A stretch of 64,000 nucleotides of DNA from assembly GCF_000002865.3 (NCBI RefSeq), contig NW_001865063.1, positions 445,483 to 509,482 on the forward strand, written 5' to 3'. Shown here piece after piece: positions 32,253-44,067 of this stretch; the first letter of the stretch is position 1; each line of letters opens with the position of its first letter. Origin of the DNA: Monosiga brevicollis MX1 (lineage: Eukaryota > Opisthokonta > Choanoflagellata > Craspedida > Salpingoecidae). A program made the position numbers and the translations under genes. A model generated the notes under the pieces. It was not told where the DNA came from and ran no database searches. It saw nothing but the letters and a program-made list of their open reading frames with translations.

Positions 32253-34503
32253 TTGTGTGTAGCGGTGTGGCTCTCGACCCTGTGAGCAGTTCCAGCACGA
32301 GCCTTGAGCCTGTCTGTCGGTGTTCACCCCCTTCCTTTTTTTTTTTGGTCTTTTTCTTTTTCGAGAGGTCAAATCGATCTGTGGCTCAGTGTTGTCGTCA
32401 AGCCGAATTCGAGTGCCAATTGAGCCAGATGCCTTGACTGCTTCCTTTTTGACCACCATCTCCAAACAGTCCATGAGGCGATCGCCGAAATCCGAGGCCA
32501 TAAGTATGCTTGTTACTCAAGCCTATGGGGCATCGAAGCACTGGCACTGCAGCGATCAACAAGCAGAGGGTGAATGCAGTGACAAAGTCAGATTCCCATG
32601 CCACCCAAGACGGCGCGTGACCAAACCCTTGTGACCCCTCGCTGACTGTTCAGGCGAACACCACCAACAACGTCAATGATTCAGTGAGCAAGCTGCTCGC
32701 GCCTCACTTTTCGCGTTTTGTCAGGTTGAGAAAGCATGCATGCAATGATTCAACAGGAGCTAGCATGCACGCATGCCCTGCCCGGCGACGGTTGGGGTTG
32801 AGCGGCGGTGGGGCAATCACCGGGTGGACGTGTGCGAGGGGTTGCGCCCGTGTTTCTTTGAGCATCGGGCTTGCTCACCCTTTACTCACACCTGGCCGGT
32901 GTAAGCGGGCGGCCATGTGTGTGGGCCACGGCACGGGGCAAGGTGGTGCTGGCCGGTAGGCCCAGTGAGGCGTCGGGGCAACTCGTCATTCATGCCCCGG
33001 TGCCCGCTCAACGTGCCCGCTTCACCTGCTACACATACCCAGCAACGATTGTGTCGTCGTCTCGATGCTGCAGACATTGCCAACGACTCCTGCTTCTGCG
33101 TAGAAGCAGGCAAGCCCAAGGTCAATCTGCTCCCGCGGGGAACCAGACACACGTGATGTGCATGCATGCACGCAAAAGCGTACGCCTTCCGCAAAAGGTG
33201 AACATGAGCGAGCGCGAGCGGACCCAGGGGCTGGCCGTTGCAGCGACATGCATTCATGCATATTCAGGTGGACGGTGGGCAACCTCTGAATTCGGGACAC
33301 CTTTGGTCCGGTTTTTCCCCGCGTTTTGAATCGAAATGACAGAGGTCAATCAAAAGGCACGCGTGCGTGCATAGTTGCCACCAGCAGCGCTTTTACCCCA
33401 CGGTTGAGCTCGATCGTTGAGCGGGTCGTGGCATGAAGCGGGCACAAAACTTGTACCAACCTCTTGGCCAAACGCCAACCGTCATCCCACCCCCTCCTCC
33501 TGCTGTCCCCTCCTTTGCTCAAGCTTGTTGTTGTTAGACGTTGGGGCGTTGAGTGTTTGCAGTGTGCCCGCTCACTCTCGCCCACCACCACAACCGGTCA
33601 AGCCTTTTCCCCGCAAAGCGCTGGGTTGCCGTGCAGCCTCGTCTTGCTGCGGCTGCTCGATGCCTGGCATTTTTGTCGAGCGCCGGCATCCACTTCGCCG
33701 AGCCAACCACTCCCGGGCCTGAGGAGCAGCGGCGCCGCCTTGCTCATCGTGGTGTTGCCGCAGGTCGGCCCCACACAAGACCACTTACTTCGTGGTCGCC
33801 TTTTGCGTTGCACGGTGAGTTGCCCCGCGATCCTTTTGCGTTCCGGCGGGCACAAACTTGCCTGGCCAGCGCTTTCCCTTCGGGAAGCCAGTCTTCCCAC
33901 TCACATCTTCCATCGCACACGCACACACATACACATTGGGCCTGCATCTGCTTGCACTTTGTCGTGCCAGAGGTCACCACAACTATGCACGCGATTGCTC
34001 GCGCTAAGCGCCTGGCTTTTCCTCTCTGCACATTCATGGCCATGCTTGCTCTCTCCCCCACTGCTACTCCTTCCAACATCGCTCCAACCACCAACCACCA
34101 CCATCGATTGAATGCTCGGGGGGCCGCCGGGCTCGGGAGTAGCATTTTGCGAGACACGGCATTCGACCCCAAGTCGGTGCCGGTAGCCTTGTCGAGTAGC
34201 CCAACCTAGTTTGGGTTGCCTTGACGTAAGCCTACTCGGGATCTGGCGGCGCCCCTGCCGCACACCTTTTACATACAGTCAGCCCCACCACACCAGCCGC
34301 CTGCCAAACCACACGGCTCTGTTGTGTGGAATGCCATCGCTGCCTGCCTTTGGCAAAGACTCACCGGAGTTTTGCCCGTGATGCGCCTTCTTAGGTTTTT
34401 TTTTTCCCCATTGGCAGCGCCTTGACGTGATCAACTAGAACCCCCAACTTTTATCAGGGACGCCCGGCACCGCCCCGTGCCCAGTCCCAGGACAAGCGCC
34501 ACA
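31882..34503. other. Intergenic: 3' flank of the disordered protein and upstream region of the collagen gene
   Basis: About 2.6 kb. A T run at 31908-31919 follows the stop within 30 bp. A GT microsatellite lies at 32220-32252. Frames near 33460-34210 include a short Met-initiated stretch with a hydrophobic start (MHAIARAKRLAFPL at 33985), but it has no domain and no close continuation, so it is not called. The collagen promoter should lie just upstream of 34504. Confidence 0.4.
32220..32252. repeat. (GT)n microsatellite
   Basis: About 14 GT units followed by GGTTGTGTGT, intergenic. Confidence 0.88.
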
Positions 34504-37500
34504 ATGCGCGTGCTCGCCATTGTGACGCTGACGTTGGTGGCCTTTGCGGCTGCCTCGTCCAAGGGCGCCATCGACGAGCTCTGCTCCGACTCGTGCGACT
34601 ACGCCCGTAACGGCATCTGCGAAGATGGCGGTCAACTGATCAAGGGTGCTTCGGATGCTCTGTCCAACGCCCAGAACCTCTGCGAGTATGGTACCGATTG
34701 CTCCGATTGCGGTGTGCGCAGTAAGTTATCAACACCAATCACACCCCCTCCTGTTTTGTCTACTACGCCGCTGAAGTGCCCACTCACCCGAGCCTGTGCG
34801 TCACCATAGATGCGGCTGATACTGATTTGAACCTCCAATTCCCCAACAAGGGCGAGAAGGGCTCTGTTGGCGAAACTGGCTCCCCCGGTAAGTCACCAAA
34901 CCCCTTTTGCCCTATGAAAGCAAATGATGTCACATTGTTCCCTCACCCTTTTTTTCTCGCTTCTGCTCACGCGCCGCTTTTCTTGTCTTTGCTGCTGTAG
35001 GCCCTGTCGGTGCTCCCGGCGAGGACGGTATTCCCGGCCGTGATGGTGTTGACGGTACCGATGGTCCCAAGGGCATCAAGGGTATCCAGGGTATGCCTGG
35101 TCCCATGGGTCCCCGCGGCGAAGACGGCTACGACGGCACTGATGGTCCCCGTGGCCCCAAGGGCTTCAAGGGCTTCCCCGGCGCCAAGGGCCGCTCTGGC
35201 CAGGACGGTGCTCGTGGTCGCCCCGGAGACCAAGGACCTGCTGGTTTCGATGGTACTGATGGCGCTCCCGGTAACCCCGGTGCCCAGGGCCCCAAGGGTC
35301 GCGCCGGTACCGATGGTCTGGACGGCCGCGATGGTATTCCCGGTACTCCCGGCACTCCCGGTGCCCGCGGCGACAAGGGCCGCACTGGCGAGACTGGTCT
35401 GCCCGGTCCCAATGGTGACGACGGCTTCCACGGCACGGACGGTACCAACGGACGTGACGGCGCCGCCGGCCCCAAGGGCCAGCGTGGTGACGACGGCAAC
35501 ACTGGCCGCGCTGGTGAAACTGGCTTGCCCGGCCCCGCCGGCAGCGATGGTCTCGATGGTACCGATGGCGCTCCCGGCCCCCGCGGCGACAAGGGACGCA
35601 CTGGCCCCGACGGCGACAAGGGTCGCCAGGGTGAGACTGGTCTCCCTGGCCCCGATGGCGACAGCGGTCGGGACGGCACTGATGGTCTCCCTGGTGCTCG
35701 TGGTGACGACGGTTCTCGTGGTCGCCCCGGTCGCCCCGGTCCCGCCGGTCGCCCCGGTACGCCTGGCATCAAGGGCCAGCCCGGTGAGCGTGGTGATGCT
35801 GGACCTAACGGCCGTGATGGTATTGACGGTGGTGTTGGCGACAAGGGCGAGCGCGGTGACACTGGTGGCCCCGGTGTGCCCGGTCTTGACGGTACCGTTG
35901 GCCGCAAGGGTTACGATGGTCGCCCCGGTGAGACCGGTCTGCCCGGTGTCAAGGGTGAGCCCGGTTTCCCCGGTCCCCAAGGTCCCAAGGGCGACCAAGG
36001 TGTGCCCGGTCTGCCCGGACCCGAGGGAGGCGAGTGCATCGTCTCTGCTTCGGATGTGGCCTTTATCCTCGACTCGTCGGACTCTATCGACGACCGCGAC
36101 TACCAGCTGCTGAAGGACTTTACCTCCGCCCTGGTCCGCTCCCTCACCGTGTCCTCCACCAACGCCCGTGTGGCCATTGAGCTCTTCTCCTCTGAGCCTC
36201 AGATTGAGACCGGCTTCAGCTACGACGAGTCGTACCTCATCAGCGTCATCAACAGCCTGCCCCACCTCAAGCTGGGTACCGCCACTGGCGAGGCTCTGCG
36301 CATGGCGCGCCAGGACATCTTCTCCGACAACGATGCCCTCTTCCGTTCCTTCTCCGTCCCCGCCTTTGCCATTGTCATCACTGACGGCAACAGCCTGGAG
36401 GATGCGTCGTACGTCGCCGAGCAGGCCCGCCGTCTCCGTGAGCATGGTGTCCAGGTCTTTGCTCTTGGCGTTGGCTCTCAGATCACCGTGTCCCAGCTCG
36501 TCGACATTGCCGGCGACAACGCGCGCGTCTTTGGCGTCGCCGACTTTGGTGTGCTGAACGCCTCTAGCTTTGTCAGCCAGTTCCTCGAGGACGTCTTCTG
36601 CTCGGAGACCCCCGATGATGGTGATGTTGGTCGCCCCGGTGACCGTGGTCTGCCCGGACCCGATGGCCGCCCTGGTCCCCAGGGTCGCAAGGGTTACAAG
36701 GGTCGTGATGCCGTCGATGGTACCCCTGGTGAGGATGGCCTTCCCGGACCTGCCGGTGACTCTGGCTTCCCTGGTTATCCCGGCCGCGATGGTCTCGATG
36801 GCACCGATGGCGCCAAGGGTAACACTGGTCAGCCCGGTCGCACCGGTGCCCCGGGTCCCCGTGGTCGCGATGGCCAAGACGGCGCCAAGGGTCAGCCCGG
36901 AGCTGATGGCCGTGACGGTGATGATGGTGACCGTGGCTTCCCCGGCTTTCAGGGCCCCAAGGGCCGCACCGGTCGCATGGGTGCCAAGGGTATGCCCGGT
37001 ACTCCCGGTTCTCCTGGTGCCGATGGTAACAATGCTCCCGATGGCGCCAAGGGTGCCGATGGTGACCGCGGCTTCCCTGGTCCCCAGGGCCCCAAGGGTT
37101 CTCCTGGTGCCCCCGGTCTGCCCGGTGTGCCCGGTGGCGCCGTGTGCGTTGGCCGCGAGATTGATGTCTTCTTCCTCCTCGACGGCTCTGGCTCGATTGA
37201 CGGCCGTGACTTTGAGCTCCAGCGCTCGTTCGTCCGCGATCTCGTCAGCAACCTGATGTCTGGTGACAACGACGTGCGCGTTGGCGTGGCCGAGTACTCG
37301 TCCACCTACACCCAGATTGTCTTCCCCTTCTCCTCCAGCCAGTCAGCCATTGACTCGTCTCTGAGCTCGATGATCCAGACGGCTGGTGCTACCGCCACTG
37401 GTACCTCGCTTGGCGAGGCTGCCGATGACATTGGCTCGACCGCCCGCTCCTCTGCGGCCCGCGTCCTCATTCTCATGACTGACGGCGAGACCTCGGATGG

Positions 37501-40500
37501 TGATGAGCAGAACATTGACCCCTCGGTGGACGCTCTCCGCGCCCTCGGCGTGTCCATCACCGCCATTGGTGTTGGCAACAGCGCTTCGGAGTCTGAGCTT
37601 CTGCAGATTGCCGGTTCTTCCGACCACGTCTTCAACAACATTGCCTTTGTTGACCTCAGCTCCTTCATCAACCAGATCATCGGCCAGATCCTCGACTGCG
37701 AGGGCCGCGATGGTGTGCCCGGCCCCAAGGGTAAGCCCGGTGATGATGGTACGGATGGCCTCAACGGTGCCCGTGGTGATGCTGGCGCTCCCGGCCGCCC
37801 CGGTACCGATGGTGCTCGCGGTGATGCTGGTGCGCCCGGTGCCCGTGGCTTCGATGGTTCTGATGGTGCCGATGGTGACAACGGTGACATGGGCTTCCCC
37901 GGTTTCCGTGGACCCAAGGGTAATGCTGGCCCCATGGGTGCCCCCGGCTTGAACGGTCGCGATGGTACTGATGGCAGCACTGGTCGCAAGGGCTCTGCTG
38001 GTCCCCGCGGTGATGCGGGTCGCCAGGGCCCCAAGGGCCAGTCTGGTTTGGACGGCGTTCCCGGTACCGATGGTGACGATGGTGCTCCTGGTGACAATGG
38101 CTCCGATGGCCGACCTGGCCGCCCTGGACCTCAGGGCGAGAAGGGCCGCCGCGGTCCCGTGGGTGACGATGGTACTGACGGTGTTCCCGGTCGTGACGGT
38201 ACCGACGGTGTTCCCGGCCCCCGTGGCCCCGACGGTGACAAGGGTGCGCCTGGCCGCCCCGGCCTTCCCGGCGCCGACGACAACACTCGCTACTTCAAGG
38301 GTCACGTCGGTGAGACTGGTCGCCCCGGTGACTCCGGTCCCAAGGGTATCAAGGGTGAGTCTGGTGGCGCCGCCCGCCGCGGTGACCCCGGACCTCGTGG
38401 TGCGTCGGGCTCTGGCACTTGCACTGGCTCGACCGACCTCATCCTCATTCAGGACAACTCTGGCTCCATCGAGGAGCGCGACTTCCAGACCTCCATCCAG
38501 TTCCTCCGTGCCCTCGTGAACGGCGCCGACATTGAGAGCTCTGGCTCCCGTATTGCCGCCATCACCTTTTGCTCAGAGCCCACTCTGCTAACCGACTACG
38601 TCTCCACTACCTCCGAGGCGTTGGATGCGCTCAACACGGCCAGCAACACGCTGACTTGCGGTACCGCCACTGGTGCCGCCCTCGACTTTGTGCGCGAGAA
38701 CATCCTGACCGATCGCTCCAACTCTGGCGCTCGCCGCGTTGTGATTGTTATCACCGATGGCGAGTCCCAGGAGGACTTCTCCGTGGTGCAGAACGCTGGT
38801 GCCCGCCTCCAGGCTGAGGTTGATGACGTGTACGCCATTGGCGTCGGCTCTGGTACCGATCTGGCCGAGCTCCGCGTCATTGCTTCATCGGACGACAACA
38901 CCTTCCAGGAGGCCTCGTTCGACAACCTCGACAACATTGACATTCTTCAGCTCCTCTGCACCGGCTACGACGGTGTCGATGGTACCCCCGGTCGCGACGG
39001 TACCCCCGGTCGTGATGGCGTCAAGGGCGTTGCCGGTGATGCCGGTGAGGATGGTCTCCGTGGTACGGATGGTCTGCCCGGTCGCGACGGTACCCCCGGT
39101 CCCCGCGGTGACAAGGGTGAGGAGGGTGCTCCTGGTTCGCCCGGTGTTCCCGGCCGTGACGGCACCAGTGGCCGCCCCGGTCCCAAGGGTCGTACTGGTC
39201 CCGCTGGTGACGATGGCCGCGATGGTACCAACGGTGCCGACGGTGATGTGGGCGCCAAGGGTATGCGTGGCATGCAGGGCCGCAAGGGTGCTGTTGGTGG
39301 CCGTGGCGAGCCCGGTCTTGGCGGCCTCAGCGGTGACAAGGGTGACAAGGGCGCCAAGGGCTTCAAGGGTCGCAAGGGCCTCAAGGGTCGTCGTGGTATG
39401 ACTGGCTTCAGCGGTCGCCCCGGTTTTACCGGTGCTCCCGGTGATGACGGTGTCGACGGTGCCGATGGTCGCGATGCCGGCAACGGTGACAAGGGTTACA
39501 AGGGCCAAACTGTCTTTGGTCCCGCTGGTCCCAAGGGTGTTGCCGGTCCCGCCGGTCCCAAGGGTATGGATGGTGCCAAGGGTGCCACTGGTGATGCCGG
39601 TGTCAGCGGCCAGTGCGTCGACACGCGCGAGCACGACCGCCTGATCCAGAACTGGCAGGAGTGGCTCGACACCTTTGATCAGTACAAGCAGGACGTGCAG
39701 GATGTCTGCGACAACACGGCCGACGAGACCGCGCGCCTCCAGACGCGTATTAACTCTGTCCGCATGATGATTGCCGACAACTTCACCGACATTATGGCTT
39801 ACTTCAACTCCACCCGCGATGCTCGCCTGCAGCAGCTCAGCAACTGTGAGGCTGATCTCGAGGACACCATCTCGGATGATCGCGATGACTTTACCCGCCG
39901 CTACGATGAGCTCCGCTCGGAGATTCTGAACTACGTTTCCGTTGATCGCACTGGCGACAAGGGAGACAAGGGCTTCAAGGGCCAACCTGGCCGCCCCGGT
40001 ATCAAGGGTGAGGCTGGCGAGCCTGGTGAGAACGGTGTGCCCGGCCGCCCTGGCTCTCCCGGTAAGGGAGGCAGCGTTGGCCCCGATGGTGATGCTGGAC
40101 CCCGCGGTGACAAGGGTGACAGCGGCCTGGATGGCCGCCCCGGTGACCGTGGACGCCCCGGCGAGACTGGCATTGGCGGTGTTTCTGGTACGGATGGCCG
40201 CGAGGGCGCCAAGGGTGACACTGGCATGCCTGGTCGCCCCGGTGATGACGGTACTCCCGGTACCCCCGGCGCCGACGGCCGCCCCGGCCGCCCCGGTGTT
40301 CCCGGCGTCGATGGCCGCAAGGGTATGGACGGTGTTCCCGGACAGCCCGGTGCCAAGGGTGCCGAGGGTGATGCTGGCTCTCCTGGTCCTCAGGGTCCCA
40401 AGGGTGTGGCTGGCCGCGATGGCGAGGACGGTACTCCCGGCCGTGACGGTGCTCCCGGTCCCGCGGGCCGCAAGGGCGCCAAGGGTGCAGATGGTGCGCG

Positions 40501-43249
40501 TGGACCCGCTGGTGACCAAGGACCCAAGGGTCTGGATGGTCGCGATGGCCGTGACGGTGATGCCGGTGCCAAGGGCACTCCCGGAGATGTCGGACCCAAG
40601 GGTGCCGAGGGTGTGCAGGGTGCTCCTGGCCGCCAAGGACCCAAGGGCCAGGCTGGTCGCGACGGTGACGACGGCGCTCGCGGTGACAAGGGTATGCCTG
40701 GAGAGACTGGTCTGCCCGGTGTTGACGGTGATGCCGGTGTGGACGGTCGTGACGGCACCAGCGGTGCTCCCGGTGAGAAGGGCCAGAAGGGCCGTGCCGG
40801 TCGCGATGGCCGCGATGGCTTCAAGGGCATGCCTGGACGCAAGGGCGAGCCCGGATTGAACGGTGACATGGGCGACAACGGTGCCGACGGCGCTCCCGGT
40901 GATGATGCCAGCGATGGTGCTCCCGGTTCTCGCGGTCCCAAGGGTGCTCCCGGTCGCGACGGCGGCATGGGTGCCAAGGGTATGCCTGGTCCCGCTGGTG
41001 AGCGCGGTGATGTTGGACCCAAGGGTCAGCCCGGTGCCAAGGGTGAGCAGGGTGACCAGGGTAACACTGGTGAGACTGGTCTTCCCGGTGACCGTGGCTT
41101 CCCCGGCCGTGACGGTACGGCCGGTCTCGACGGTACGGATGGTGCCCGCGGTGACAAGGGTATGCCTGGTACTGACGGTCCCGACGGCCGCGATGGCCGC
41201 GATGGCCGCGACGGCGCCAAGGGTGACACTGGCTCCCCCGGTGAGGTTGGTCTTCCCGGCCCTGCCGGTGACGATGGCTTTACTGGTACGGACGGTGCTC
41301 CTGGCCGCGACGGCCGCGACGGCGACAAGGGTGCCATTGGTAACGATGGCGAGGACGGTGATTCGGGCGCCCCCGGTGAGACTGGCCTTCCTGGTCCCCG
41401 CGGTCTTGACGGCACTGACGGCATGAACGGTCGCGACGGTACCGCCGGTCCTCGTGGTGACAAGGGTATGCCCGGTCGCGATGGCTCGGTTGGTCGCAAG
41501 GGTCAGCCTGGACCTCAGGGTCCTCAGGGTCCTCGTGGTCGCGACGGTATTGACGGCGAAGCCGGTGAGAAGGGCATGCCTGGCCGCGATGGCCGCGACG
41601 GCAACAAGGGTCAGCCCGGTGCCCCCGGTGCCCCTGGCGCCAACGGCAACAAGGGTCAGCCTGGTGATGTCGGCACTCCTGGTCTCGACGGCGACGACGG
41701 CGAGAAGGGTGCCAAGGGTGCCATGGGTCCCGACGGTGATAACGGTCCTCGTGGTGAGACTGGCCTGCCCGGTCCCACTGGCCGCCCCGGTTTGGACGGC
41801 ACTGACGGCGTTGACGGTGACCGTGGCTTGCCCGGCGCCAAGGGTGATGCTGGTCTGACTGGCCGCCCTGGCCGCCCCGGTCCCGACGGCACTCCCGGTA
41901 CCCCCGGTCGCAACGGCTTCAAGGGCCGTGCGGGCGAGGATGGTCTGGATGGCGACAACGGCGATGTTGGTTTCCCCGGCTTCACTGGAGCCAAGGGTAA
42001 CGCTGGTCGTGATGGTGTGCCCGGCGCTGATGGTGCTGACGGTGACAACGGTGCACGTGGTGCCAAGGGTCGCACTGGCCCGGTCGGCCCCGATGGTGAC
42101 ACTGGTGCTCCTGGTGCTCCTGGTTTCGACGGTACTCAGGGTGCTCCTGGTGACAAGGGTCGCTCTGGTGCTCCTGGCTTCAAGGGTCGCTCTGGTGTTG
42201 CCGGCATCAAGGGTGAGATGGGTCGCCCTGGTGAGCCCGGTGAGCCCGGCGAGGATGGTCGCGACGGTACCGATGGCCGCGACGGCACTGACGGTGGCCG
42301 CGGCGACAAGGGTCAAAAGGGTCGCTCTGGCCGCGATGGCCGTGACGGTGCTCCTGGTGACGACGGTATTGACGGTCGCCCCGGCCGCAAGGGTCAGCGT
42401 GGCTCTACCGGCCCGCAGGGCGAGGCTGGCGAGGATGGTGCCGATGGCCGTGATGGTGCCATGGGCTTCACTGGCGACAAGGGTAACAGCGGTGTGCCTG
42501 GACGCGATGGCGCCAAGGGTATGCCTGGTTCCCGCGGCGAGACTGGTCTCCCCGGTCCTCGTGGTGATGCCGGACCCCAGGGTCCTCGCGGTCGCGACGG
42601 TGACAAGGGTGCCAAGGGTCTGACTGGCCGCATGGGTGATGTTGGTCTTGCTGGCCAGGAGGGTGACATGGGTGAGCTCGGTTTCACCGGCCGCGACGGT
42701 CGTGACGGTGTCAAGGGTTCTGCCGGTCGCCCCGGTCGCCCTGGTGATGACGGCCACAAGGGCTTCCGCGGTGATGCTGGTGCTCCTGGCCGTCTTGTGG
42801 CCGGCGATTCTGGTTTCAAGGGTCTCCTTGGTGAGGCTGGTGTCAAGGGTCAACCTGGTATCAAGGGTAGCGCTGGTGCCCCCGGTGTCTGCATTGAGAC
42901 TCCCGAATGGACCCGCTGGGTTGGTGAGCTCGACGCCTGGATGGCTGCTTGGTCTGAGTTTGAGAACAACGGCGGCTTGACGCCTTGCACTGACTACCAG
43001 CAGGCGGTTGGCGAGGTCGATGCCTTCCTCGACAGCATGATTGCCTGGTACAACGACCTGTTGAACCAGCGCCTCCAGACCTACGAGCTGGTCTTTGACC
43101 AACTCGAGACGGACATCTCTGATGCCTGCACGCGCACGTTTGCGGCTCAGGACGAGCAGCGCCGTGACATTACCGCCCAGTTCCAGGCTATCCAGGACCA
43201 GATTGACTACATCTTCGAGACCCCCAACCCCAACGGTGGCCGCAACTAA
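34504..43249 (+). CDS. Secreted giant collagen with three von Willebrand factor A domains
   Basis: Three exons (34504-34720, 34810-34887, 35001-43249) join in frame to 2847 residues. The start gives a signal peptide (MRVLAIVTLTLVAFAAAS) followed by a small Cys module (CSDSCDYARNGICEDGG ... CEYGTDCSDC). From about residue 92 the chain is Gly-X-Y collagen repeat, broken by three vWA domains at about residues 446-632, 811-998 and 1236-1416. Each vWA has a MIDAS metal site (DSSDS, DGSGS, DNSGS; TDG) and is flanked by Cys. A helical non-collagenous segment lies at about 1636-1747, and a related helical C-terminal domain (about 2728-2847) ends the protein and could drive chain assembly. X/Y positions are rich in Asp, Lys and Arg (DKGDKG, GRDGRDG), so charge pairs may stabilise the helix. 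Many RGD triplets and GERGD occur. Extracellular matrix or adhesion is the likely role; integrin binding is speculative. The third exon is an unusually long 8.25 kb. Confidence 0.93.
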
Positions 43250-44067
43250 GCGGTTTGCTGGGTCTCATCTCCTTCCTCTAAAGACGCGCGGCTCTGCTCT
43301 TTGAGAGCTGGCGTGATTTGCACTGCACACGCACGTGCTCTGGTGTTTCTTGTGCTTGTACCTGCCCTGCCTTGTTTGTTTCTTCTCCTTCGTCTGTAGT
43401 GATGGTGGTCTGTTCCGCTTCCCATGTGTCTCGATCAGCAAGTTTGTTTTCCTTTTTCCCAACCCACACGTTGCATCGACAACTTGATCCTTCGCCGACG
43501 ACGACAACTTTCCCTCATATCCAGCCAGCAGCAAGATTCTTTCTTTTTTCTTCCGGGTTTGCACAACCACGAGTCCCCGCTCGAGTATAATAGTGCGCGT
43601 GATGCTCCCCTGTTGCCCGCGTCCTTTCCTTCCTTTCCCTTTTTGATGTGTTGATGCGTGAATCATTCCGTTTTCGTTTCTGTGATGATGATTTTCCTCC
43701 TGGCCCGCGGCCAAAAAGCCTCTACTGTTTTGGCCTTGTGTGAGCCCGCAGAATGGCTTGTCCTTCTGCCCCTCTCGAAATTGAGATTTTGATGCAAACC
43801 ATAATGGTCTCTTTGTCTACCTCCGAGCTTGATCAACAGGATGAATGGGTTGTGTGTGACTCGCGGCCTGGCATCGCTATCGGCACCAGGCCGCACGGGA
43901 AGAAAGCTCAAAGCATGTCAATTCGAAGCAAAATTTCAGGTGATCTTGCATGCAAGCAATCTGGTCGGCAGGAAACACATGAAAAAACCAACAAACAAAC
44001 AAAAGCCGAAAACACCAGGGAAATTTTACGACAGATTCAACACTCAAGCTTTGTTCAATTGCCACGC
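43250..44067. other. Intergenic, convergent 3' ends of collagen and XRN2 genes
   Basis: About 820 bp of T/C-rich sequence after the collagen stop, probably its 3' UTR, then a neutral region up to the XRN2 stop. No gene is supported. Confidence 0.45.

Noticed and set aside
33985-34209. Short plus-strand frame starting with a hydrophobic, signal-peptide-like stretch
   Set aside because: It has no domain, no downstream exon that continues it, and sits in the upstream region of the collagen gene. A real small secreted protein cannot be excluded but is not supported.
38885-43102. Open frame of 1405 codons on the minus strand, opposite the collagen repeats
   Set aside because: It mirrors the periodic GGT/GGC glycine codons of the collagen exon: the complementary frame reads Thr/Ala/Val with no stops because of composition. 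No splice logic or domain supports it. The same applies to the 636-codon minus-strand frame at 34967-36877 and the plus-strand alternative frames.
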